A stretch of 64,000 nucleotides of DNA from Myxococcales bacterium UBA1660. GTDB taxonomy: Bacteria; Myxococcota_A; Polyangia; Polyangiales; Houyiibacteriaceae. A program made the translations under genes and the position numbers. This document shows, piece by piece, positions 57,606-64,000 of the stretch. The notes beneath the pieces were generated by a model that ran no database searches, was not told the DNA's origin, and worked only from the letters and a program-made list of their open reading frames with translations. Location of the stretch: assembly GCA_002320815.1 (NCBI GenBank), contig DCLA01000092.1, positions 74,153 through 138,152 of the forward strand, read 5' to 3'. Position 1 is the stretch's first letter. Every line of letters begins with the position of its first letter.

Positions 57606-60600
57606 ATGACGCGACGAACCACCGACCTGGGGCTCCTGGCCCTCGCCTTCGCCCTGTGCGGCTGCGGCACGGGCTGTGGCGGCGCGGCGGAGACCGGCGG
57701 CGGCAGCGACACACCGAACGCCGTCGCCGACGAAGACCGGCCGGCGAGTTGTCCCAGCCAGGCCCCGGCGCCGGACCCCCTCCCGGGGATCCGCCCCGAG
57801 CACCGCACCCTCGCCTACTGGCTGGAGCAGGTGCGGCGCTACGGCGACCCGGACGCCGTCTTGATGACCCCCGAGCAGATCGCGGCCCACGACCGCGCGC
57901 TGCGGCTCGGCGACGACCCGGTGGGCCCGACGCCCCTGGGCGGCGAGCTCGATGGCGCCGGAGTGAACGGCGAGATCGACGAGCGGCTGGCCTACCTCCG
58001 GGAGAAGCTGGAGAGCGGCGCCTACCTCGACGAAGACGGAGAGCGGGTGGCCACCGACTGGCTCGCGCGCCCCTCGGTGGACCTCGCGCCGGATCTTCGC
58101 GTGGCCACCGCCCACGTGCCCCTCCGCTGCGGCCCGCGGGTCGAGGGGCTCTACACCCCCGCCCTCGACCACGACTTCGACCGCAATGCCTGCAGCACCG
58201 TCCGCGCCCAGGAGCCCCTGGAGCTCCTGGCCCGCTGGCCCAATGGCATGTGGCTCGCGCGCAGCCGCTACACGGTGGGTTGGATCGCCGGCGACGCGCC
58301 GCTCTCGCCCCCGGTCCCCGCCGACCGGCGCGCCGCGCTCCTCGAGGGTCCTCGGCTGCAGGTGGTGGACGCGCAGGAGCTCGCCGGCGCCGACCTGCCC
58401 GCCAACACCTTCCTGCCCCTGGTGGGCGACCAGGTCGTCGTCGCCACCGGCGACGGGTTCCGCGACGCGCCGAAGCCCGACGGAATCCCCACCGCCCGGC
58501 CGCTCACCCGGCGCGCGGTGCTGGAGTCCGCCTTCGCCCTCGAGGGCCAGCCCTACGGCTGGGGCGGCCGCGAGGGGCAGCGGGACTGTTCGCGCTTTCT
58601 CCTCGACGTCTTCGCCGGCTTCGGCCTGAGCCTCCCCCGGCACAGCTCCCGGCAGGCGATGGCCGGTACCTTCGTCATCGAGACCGGCGAGGCCACCCGG
58701 CGCGAGAAGGCGATGCTCCTCGAGACCGCCAACGAGGCGGGCATCGTGCTTCTCCACTTCCCCGGTCACATCGCGATGTACCTGGGCGAGGACGCCGAGG
58801 GCGAGCCGATGGCCATCCACGCCTTCAGCGAGTACCTGACCCCCTGCGACGAGACCGGGCCCGACGGTGAGCCGCTGGAGACGGCGAACCGAGTCGACCG
58901 CATCACCGTCAGCGACCTGAACCTCGGCGAGAAGTCGAGCCGCACCGACTTCCTCTCGCGCATCACCCACGTGACCGTGCTGGGCACCGCGCCCGGGGCC
59001 GCGCTCCGGGGCGCGGCGACGATGCGGCCGGCCGCGCCGGTGAGCCGACCCGCGGACGACGCGACCTGCGAGGACACCCTCGACGCGGCGGTCTTCCGCT
59101 CCCCCTGGCGGCCCAACACCGAGCAGCCGCTCCGGGTCATCGTGACCGCCACCCAGGACCCGGGGCCGGTGGAGCTGGCCATCTTCGATCCCGAGGGCCG
59201 ACGGGTCGACGTGCCGGTCCACGAGCTGGGCGGCCCGCCCTTCACCTACTGGGCCGAGGTCCCCGAGCCCGCCCAGGGCCGCTGGACCGCGGTGCTCGGC
59301 GACGGGCCCCGGCACGTGGCCTGCGAGCACTTCGGCGTCGCCCGCGGCAAGCCGCGCGCCGACGGGCGCGCCGCCAACGCGCCCGCCTGGGATCCCACCT
59401 GGGCTTGGGAACGCGACACCGAGAACCTCTACAGCGCCTTCGTGGAGCAGCTCTTCCGAGAGCCCGAGGGGGAAGACGTCACCTGGCCCAACCTGCAGGT
59501 CCTGGTGAACGACCGGGAGCGGAACCTGCTCTTCGACCACCGCAGCCAGGACGAAGAAGCCGCCCTCGACCTCGAGCCCGACTGCGCCGACCTCCCCTAC
59601 TTCCTGCGCGCCTACTTCGCCTGGAAGCTGAAGCTCCCCTTCGCCTGGCGGCAGTGCAGCCGGGGTCGGGGCGAGGGCCGGCCGCCCCAGTGTCCGGCCA
59701 GCCCGAAGACGAACCTCGATCCCGTGGACGCGGTGAGCGACGTCGGCGCCTTCGAGGCGCTGATCCGCGAGGTCTCGCGGAACGTGCACTCCTCGACCCA
59801 GCGCACGGTGCCGCGCACCGACGACTCGGACGTGTACCCGGTGCCCATCACCCGCCGCGCGCTGCGGCCGGGCACGGTCTACGCCGACCCCTACGGCCAC
59901 ATCCTGGTCGTCGCCGGCTGGCAGCCGCAGACCCTCGACGGCTACGGCGTGCTCCTGGCGGCCGACGCCCAGCCGGATGGCACCGTGGGCCGGCGGCGCT
60001 TCTGGCGCGGGTCGTTCCTCTTCACCCCGGAGACCGAGGACTCCGGTCCGGGCTTCAAGGCCTGGCGCCCCGCCGTCTACGACCGCCGGGAGCGGCGCAT
60101 GACCCTGGTGGACAACGCCAGCCTGGCCGAGAGCCGGGTCTACACGCCCTTCTCCATGCAGCAGTACGAAGGCAGCGCCGACGACTTCTACGACTCGGTG
60201 GAGGCGCTCATCAACCCCCGGCCCCTCGAGCCGGCGTCGGTGCAGCGCTCCCTGGTGGACGCCCTCGAGGAGAGCGTCGTGCGGCGAGTGGTCAGCGTGG
60301 ACAACGGCGAGCAGTGGGTCCGCGACCACGGCGGCCAGACCATGGCCATGCCCGAGGGGTCGGCCATCTTCCAGACCTCGGGGCCCTGGGAGGACTTCGC
60401 CACGCCCAGTCGCGATCTCCGGTTGCTGATCAGCCTGGACGCGGTGGTGGACTTCGCCGACGCCGTCCGCCGGGCACCGGAGCGCTTCGGCCTGGACGCG
60501 ACCGAGGTCGACGCCACCTTGGCCGAGCTGCGCCAGGTCCTCGACCGGGAGCTGGAGAGTCGGAAGTTCACCTACACCCGCAGCGATGGATCGGCGCAGG

Positions 60601-60806
60601 AGCTCACGCTGAAGCAGGTGGTCGACCGGATGGAGGCCTTCGAGATGGCCTACAACCCCAACGACTGCGTGGAGGTCCGCTGGGGCGCGCCGGAGGGTTC
60701 CGACGAGCTCCGCACCTGCCGCCGGCACGCGCCCCGGGGTCAGCGGGCCCAGATGCAGAGCGCCTATCGGCCCTGGTTCTCGACCCGGCACCGGCCCCCG
60801 CGCTGA
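57606..60806 (+). CDS. NlpC/P60 lipoprotein with SH3-like domain and long unknown C-terminus
   Basis: A 1066-residue lipoprotein with lipobox ALCGC (Cys18 or Cys20). Residues about 155-240 resemble a bacterial SH3 domain (RVATAHVPLRCGPRVEGLYT, then MWLARSRYTVGWIAGDAPLS). The NlpC/P60 cysteine peptidase part has PYGWGGREGQRDCSRFLLDV (Cys328), LLHFPGHIAMYLG (His388) and a polar His in AIHAFSEY (His405), the usual Cys-His-His set for cutting peptidoglycan stem peptides. The last 600 residues hold no family I know; they contain PYGHILVVAGW and Trp-rich strands. The divergent gene at 56564 shares its promoter. It is much larger than ordinary NlpC/P60 proteins. Confidence 0.85.
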   Translation: MTRRTTDLGLLALAFALCGCGTGCGGAAETGGGSDTPNAVADEDRPASCPSQAPAPDPLPGIRPEHRTLAYWLEQVRRYGDPDAVLMTPEQIAAHDRALRLGDDPVGPTPLGGELDGAGVNGEIDERLAYLREKLESGAYLDEDGERVATDWLARPSVDLAPDLRVATAHVPLRCGPRVEGLYTPALDHDFDRNACSTVRAQEPLELLARWPNGMWLARSRYTVGWIAGDAPLSPPVPADRRAALLEGPRLQVVDAQELAGADLPANTFLPLVGDQVVVATGDGFRDAPKPDGIPTARPLTRRAVLESAFALEGQPYGWGGREGQRDCSRFLLDVFAGFGLSLPRHSSRQAMAGTFVIETGEATRREKAMLLETANEAGIVLLHFPGHIAMYLGEDAEGEPMAIHAFSEYLTPCDETGPDGEPLETANRVDRITVSDLNLGEKSSRTDFLSRITHVTVLGTAPGAALRGAATMRPAAPVSRPADDATCEDTLDAAVFRSPWRPNTEQPLRVIVTATQDPGPVELAIFDPEGRRVDVPVHELGGPPFTYWAEVPEPAQGRWTAVLGDGPRHVACEHFGVARGKPRADGRAANAPAWDPTWAWERDTENLYSAFVEQLFREPEGEDVTWPNLQVLVNDRERNLLFDHRSQDEEAALDLEPDCADLPYFLRAYFAWKLKLPFAWRQCSRGRGEGRPPQCPASPKTNLDPVDAVSDVGAFEALIREVSRNVHSSTQRTVPRTDDSDVYPVPITRRALRPGTVYADPYGHILVVAGWQPQTLDGYGVLLAADAQPDGTVGRRRFWRGSFLFTPETEDSGPGFKAWRPAVYDRRERRMTLVDNASLAESRVYTPFSMQQYEGSADDFYDSVEALINPRPLEPASVQRSLVDALEESVVRRVVSVDNGEQWVRDHGGQTMAMPEGSAIFQTSGPWEDFATPSRDLRLLISLDAVVDFADAVRRAPERFGLDATEVDATLAELRQVLDRELESRKFTYTRSDGSAQELTLKQVVDRMEAFEMAYNPNDCVEVRWGAPEGSDELRTCRRHAPRGQRAQMQSAYRPWFSTRHRPPR

Positions 60807-60875
60807 GTCCGGCGAGGGGGGTGAACCGTGAGTCATCCGCTTGTGTGACCCGGCCCCGTGGCGCATCACCTCCCC

Positions 60876-61439
60876 ATGGGATTCGTCTTCGATCCGACGG
60901 TCCTCGGGCGCTGCGCGGCCGAGGGGATGAACCAGGACTCCACCGAAGCGGCCTGCGACGCCGTGGTGCGCGCGCTGAAGCGCGAGTACCCCAAGCACAT
61001 CGACGACGGCCCCCGGCGCTGGATCATGAACAACGCCGGCGGCGCGATGGGCCAGCTCACCTTCCTGCATGGGTCGATCACCGAGTACGTGATCCTCTTC
61101 GGGAGCCCCATCGGCACCGAGGGCCACTCGGGTCGCTACGCGACCGAGGTCTACGACTGGGTCTTCCGCGGTGAGATGTGGTGCTACCTCGAGGGCGAGA
61201 CCGAGCGGACCACCTACGGTCCGGGTAGCACCGCCTACCTGGGCAACGACGAGGTCAAGGGCTACCGCATCCCCGACCACGCCTGGATGCTGGAGTACAG
61301 CCGGGGCCCCATCCCCTCGATGCTCCCCTTCGGTCTGGCGGACACCATGCTCAGCACCCTGGACGTGAAGACCGTCGGGCGGACCATGGTCGGCTACGGC
61401 AAGAAGGTCGTCGGCTCGCTGAGCCGCGGCAAGATCTGA
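60876..61439 (+). CDS. ERG2 / sigma-1-receptor family protein
   Basis: A 187-residue protein that matches the ERG2/sigma-1-receptor family along almost its whole length: NAGGAMGQLTFLHGSITEYV, LFGSPIGTEGHSGRY, ERTTYGPGSTAYL, HAWMLEYSRGPIPSMLPFGL and ADTMLSTLDVKTV. The two acidic residues that contact ligands in the human receptor (Asp126, Glu172) are present as Asp94 (EVYDWVFRG) and Glu140 (WMLEYSRG). Fungal ERG2 isomerises the C8 double bond of sterols; sigma-1 binds sterols and drugs. The N-terminal membrane helix of the eukaryotic proteins is missing. GTG 60858 is an alternative start adding six residues. No other sterol gene is in the window; sterol isomerase activity is inference. Confidence 0.9.
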   Translation: MGFVFDPTVLGRCAAEGMNQDSTEAACDAVVRALKREYPKHIDDGPRRWIMNNAGGAMGQLTFLHGSITEYVILFGSPIGTEGHSGRYATEVYDWVFRGEMWCYLEGETERTTYGPGSTAYLGNDEVKGYRIPDHAWMLEYSRGPIPSMLPFGLADTMLSTLDVKTVGRTMVGYGKKVVGSLSRGKI

Positions 61440-61472
61440 GCGCTCACGGGCCGACAGCGCTCACGGGCCGAC
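61439..61472. repeat. 17-bp tandem duplication at a convergent gene end
   Basis: AGCGCTCACGGGCCGAC occurs twice in succession (61439-61455 and 61456-61472). On the minus strand the second copy encodes the last residues and stop of the citrate-synthase-like gene (VGP, TGA); the first copy duplicates that stop region beyond it. It looks like a recent slippage event. Confidence 0.8.
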
Positions 61473-62648
61473 GTAGCGCGCCCGGGGCCGGAGCAGCCGC
61501 GGATCCTGGGCCTGCTCCCGGGCGTGGGCCAACCACCCGGCCATCCGCGCCAGGGTGAACACCGCCTGGGCCGTGACGCCGTCGCCCCCCGACGCCTGGG
61601 CCAGGGCCCAGAGACCGAAGTCGAGGTTGGGCGGCTCGTAGCCCAGCGCCTGGGCCGCCGCGCTCACGGCGAAGGCCCGGCGCACCGGCTCGGCGGCCGG
61701 GGCCAAGCGCTCGGCCTCCTGGAGCAGCGCGGCGCCCCGCGGGTCCCCGGCGGCGTAGAGGCGGTGCCCGAAACCGGGCAGCGAGCTCATCTCCCCGCGC
61801 CGGGCCCAGGCGCGAATGGAGAGCTCGGCCCGCTCGACCGTCGTCGCCGCCAGGAACGCGTCGACCCCCCGCGCGGCGCCGCCATGGCGCGCCCCGGAGT
61901 GGGTGCTCAGCGCCGCCAGGAGCACGGCGAAGGGCTCCGCGGCCGTCGACGCGGCGACCCGCGCGGCGAAGGTCGAAGCGTTGAGCTCGTGCTCGGCGCA
62001 GAGCACCAGGGCCCGGTTCAGGGCCCGGTGGACCCCGGCGGTCCCGGGGAGCCCGAGCGCGACGGCCAGGCGCTCGGCCACCGGTCCCGTCGCCGGCACT
62101 GCCGCGGGGTCGTCGGCGAAGAGCGCCACGGCTGGCCCGATGACCTCCTGGGGCGGGAGGAGCAGCGAGCGGCGCCGGGTCTGCCCCGCGCGCCACACCG
62201 CCCACCGCGCCAGGAAGCGCGGGAGCATTTCGCCCTCCCGGGGCCAGGCCAGCGCGGGCAGGCCCCCCGGTTCCCACACGCGCGCGCCGAGCTCCCCCTC
62301 GACCAGGAGGCCCACCACCGCTTCGAAGGCGACGTCGGCTCCGGCCAGTTCGAGGGCGGACGAACCCCGATAGCGCGGCCCGCCCTCGTCGATGGCGCAG
62401 ATGGCCGTCGAGAGCACGGGCTCGCCCCAGTCCAGCGCGGCCGCCGCCACCGGCCCGTGGCCGCTGCGCGCCCGGGCCCGATCGCGGAGGTGCATCAGAT
62501 CGTCGACGGCGTAGCGCTTGGCGCTGGGCTCCGCGCCGGGCGCGCTCCGGATCTTGCCCTGGCTCACGTAGGAGTAGAGCGTCCGCCGCTTCACGCCCAG
62601 GAGCGCGCAGGCGCGCTCGGCGTCCACCCAGTGGGTCCAGACCTCCAT
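61461..62648 (-). CDS. Citrate-synthase-like protein with N-terminal helix-turn-helix
   Basis: A 395-residue fusion. Residues about 8-40 form a MerR/excisionase-like helix-turn-helix (DAERACALLGVKRRTLYSYV, then SQGKIRSAPG). The rest is a citrate-synthase fold: ELNASTFAARVAAS and SGARHGGAARGVDAF (His near 255), GFGHRLYAAGDPRGAALLQE (second His near 296) and NLDFGLWALAQASG (Asp near 345), so all three catalytic residues appear kept. It may condense acetyl- or propionyl-CoA with oxaloacetate and bind DNA or a partner through the helix-turn-helix. ATG 62648 faces the divergent Gre-like gene; a second citrate synthase gene starts 626 bp to the right. Confidence 0.88.
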   Translation of the reverse strand: MEVWTHWVDAERACALLGVKRRTLYSYVSQGKIRSAPGAEPSAKRYAVDDLMHLRDRARARSGHGPVAAAALDWGEPVLSTAICAIDEGGPRYRGSSALELAGADVAFEAVVGLLVEGELGARVWEPGGLPALAWPREGEMLPRFLARWAVWRAGQTRRRSLLLPPQEVIGPAVALFADDPAAVPATGPVAERLAVALGLPGTAGVHRALNRALVLCAEHELNASTFAARVAASTAAEPFAVLLAALSTHSGARHGGAARGVDAFLAATTVERAELSIRAWARRGEMSSLPGFGHRLYAAGDPRGAALLQEAERLAPAAEPVRRAFAVSAAAQALGYEPPNLDFGLWALAQASGGDGVTAQAVFTLARMAGWLAHAREQAQDPRLLRPRARYVGP

Positions 62649-62699
62649 GCGGCGACGATGCCACGGCGCCCGCCGGATTCGGTAGAGTCCCAGGTTCCC

Positions 62700-63188
62700 A
62701 TGTCTTCGCTCCCCGACAAGGTCGCCGTGCGCGACGCGCTGGTCGCTCGGCTCCAGGCCGAAGCCGCCAAGGCCCGTGACACCGCCAACGCCACCCGCGC
62801 CGAGGCCACCCACGAGGAAGCGCGCCCGGAGAACGACAAGGACACCCGGGCGCTCGAGCAGACCTACCTGGCGCGGGGTCAGGCGATGCGCGTCGAGGAG
62901 CTGGAGGAGGCCCTGGTCCGGGTGCGCACCCTCCCCCTCGACGACTTCTCGGATCGGCCCCTGGGTCCCGGCGCGCTGGTGCTCTGCGCGGTCGACGACG
63001 AGGAGCGGATCTTCTTCGTGGCACCCGCCGGCGGCGGCGAGAAGCTCGAGGTCGGCGGCGCCGTGGTCCACGTGCTGACGGCGGCTTCGCCGGTCGGCCG
63101 GGCCCTGGCGGGCAAGCGCGTGGACGACGACTTCGAGCTTCGCGTCGCGGGGCGCGTACGGGACTACGAGGTCCTCGAGGCGCGCTGA
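62700..63188 (+). CDS. GreA/GreB-like transcription factor domain protein
   Basis: A 162-residue protein from ATG 62700. The N-terminal 80 residues are charged coiled-coil sequence (KVAVRDALVARLQAEAAKAR, then QTYLARGQAMRVEELEEALV) but do not match the usual GreA start. Residues about 85-160 match the FKBP-like C-terminal domain of GreA/GreB (LGPGALVLCAVDDEERIFFV, then VVHVLTAASPVGRALAGKRV, then DDDFEL). True Gre factors restart backtracked RNA polymerase by placing acidic tip residues in the secondary channel; whether this one can is unclear. The short divergent gap (51 bp) links it to the citrate-synthase-like gene; the next gene starts 85 bp downstream. Confidence 0.8.
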   Translation: MSSLPDKVAVRDALVARLQAEAAKARDTANATRAEATHEEARPENDKDTRALEQTYLARGQAMRVEELEEALVRVRTLPLDDFSDRPLGPGALVLCAVDDEERIFFVAPAGGGEKLEVGGAVVHVLTAASPVGRALAGKRVDDDFELRVAGRVRDYEVLEAR

Positions 63189-63273
63189 GAAACGCCCAGG
63201 TCGATTCACGAATCGACCTCGACGCCCCGGGCCCGCGCCCCGACGCTGCCCTCCAACGACACGGAGGAACGCG

Positions 63274-64000
63274 ATGAGCACGACGAACGATGGACTGGCG
63301 GGAGTGATCGCCGCCGAGACCCGAGCCAGCGGGATCGATGGGGAGCGCGGTGAGCTCTGGATCGCCGGCGAGCCGGTGGCCGCGCTAGCCCGGCGGGGCT
63401 TCGAAGGCGCCTCCCAGCGGCTGATGGACACCGTGGGCGCGCCCTGGGACGCGGCGCTCCTGGGCGCCGAGCGCGAGCGTGCTTTCGCTCGCCGCGACCA
63501 CTGGGGCGACGCGCTCGCTGCGCCGACGGCGATGGACGCGGCCCGCACCGCCCTCTCCCACGCCGGCGACGCCGGCCCCGAGGCGCTGGCCGCCACCACC
63601 GCGGTCGCCGTCGCGCTCTGGGCTCGCCGGGACGCTGGCGCCGAGTCGGTCGCGCCCGACCCGGGGCGGAGCCACGCCGCGGATCTGCTGCGCATGATCG
63701 GCGCCGAGGCCGCCCGGGCCGAGGCCCTCGATCGCTACCTGGCCACGGTCATCGACCACGGCCTGAACGCCTCCACCTTCACCGCCCGGGTGGTCGCGTC
63801 CACGGAAGCGAGCACCACCGCGTGCGTGGTCGCGGCCATCGGGGCCCTCTCGGGTCCCCTCCACGGCGGCGCGCCCGGTCCCGTCCTCGACATGCTGGAC
63901 GCCATCGGCACCTCCGAGCGGGTGCAGCCCTGGCTGGAGGCGGAGCTCGCCGCGGGACGCCGGATCATGGGCATGGGCCACCGGGTCTATCGGGTCCGGG
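63274..64000 (+). CDS. Citrate synthase family protein, 3' end cut by window
   Basis: The frame is open from ATG 63274 (GGAGGAACGCG before it) to the window end, giving 242 residues. The first 60 residues (GVIAAETRASGIDGERGELW, then IAGEPVAALARRGFEGASQR) resemble the small-domain start of citrate/methylcitrate synthases, although shorter than usual. IDHGLNASTFTARVVASTEA, then GALSGPLHGGAPGPVLDML (catalytic His) and GMGHRVYRVR (second catalytic His) are canonical. The third catalytic Asp lies outside the window. Paired with the helix-turn-helix paralogue on the other strand, it suggests two citrate- or methylcitrate-synthase subunits. Propionyl-CoA use would connect to PHA monomer supply, but that is inference. 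Confidence 0.88.
   Translation, partial: MSTTNDGLAGVIAAETRASGIDGERGELWIAGEPVAALARRGFEGASQRLMDTVGAPWDAALLGAERERAFARRDHWGDALAAPTAMDAARTALSHAGDAGPEALAATTAVAVALWARRDAGAESVAPDPGRSHAADLLRMIGAEAARAEALDRYLATVIDHGLNASTFTARVVASTEASTTACVVAAIGALSGPLHGGAPGPVLDMLDAIGTSERVQPWLEAELAAGRRIMGMGHRVYRVR

Noticed and set aside
57591..61280. 1229-residue leftward frame opposite the NlpC/P60 and ERG2 genes
   Set aside because: Low-complexity Gly/Val/Glu antisense sequence opposite genes with catalytic motifs.

Overview
The window is a very GC-rich stretch of bacterial chromosome with dense genes on both strands, many 1-10 bp overlaps and almost no intergenic space. The kind of content points to a myxobacterium (Myxococcota; a Polyangia/Sandaracinaceae-like organism is my best guess, not proven). 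It includes many lipoproteins with Asp/Gly/Pro-rich linkers after the lipid cysteine, Cys-rich and thrombospondin-type-3-like envelope proteins, long Ser/Thr kinases fused to TPR or AAA modules, a TIGR04551-like outer-membrane barrel, a DUF2293 protein and a sigma-1/ERG2-type protein. I see no rRNA, tRNA, CRISPR array or intact insertion sequence.

Layout. 1-7.3 kb: a cut-off TPR envelope protein, DUF2293 protein, 1-Cys peroxiredoxin, a tiny acidic lipoprotein, a polytopic glycosyltransferase-like protein, and the proton-translocating transhydrogenase pntA-pntB. 7.3-14.4 kb: a 1254-residue kinase/AAA/TPR sensor overlapping an ABHD18-like hydrolase, divergent from a vWA protein and a membrane protein. 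14.4-18.2 kb: a LigC-type DNA ligase facing a stand-alone LigD-type polymerase (end-joining repair), then a dienelactone hydrolase. 18.2-23.2 kb: a compositionally different patch with two overlapping surface lipoprotein genes. 23.3-28.4 kb: a complete sufR-sufB-sufC-sufD-sufS Fe-S operon. 28.5-34 kb: membrane proteins and unrecognised proteins. 34.1-40.6 kb: YceI lipoprotein, RNB-type RNase, RNase III, a Gly-rich lipoprotein and a TPR kinase carrying a second, degenerate kinase lobe. 40.6-41.5 kb: a gene-poor scar.

43.5-56.5 kb is the most coherent unit: a polyhydroxyalkanoate (PHA) region. A seven-gene leftward chain runs lipoprotein, lipoprotein hydrolase, outer-membrane barrel, a second lipoprotein paralogous to the first, a short PhaE-like protein, an acyl-CoA/AMP ligase and PhaC (class III-sized PHA synthase). 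It diverges from phaR, followed by a phasin-like protein, a PhaB/FabG-like reductase, an alpha/beta hydrolase, a KAS-III-like enzyme and a sodium:solute symporter. TGC-N3-GCA inverted repeats sit in three promoter regions of this region, and a looser cluster lies far upstream at 34 kb; they are candidate PhaR operators. I infer that the locus couples capture or hydrolysis of an external ester or fatty acid to acyl-CoA formation and polymer storage.

56.6-64 kb: an unrecognised protein, a 1066-residue NlpC/P60 lipoprotein, an ERG2/sigma-1-receptor-like protein with both key acidic residues kept, a citrate-synthase-like protein with an N-terminal helix-turn-helix, a GreA/B-like protein, and a second citrate synthase cut by the window end.
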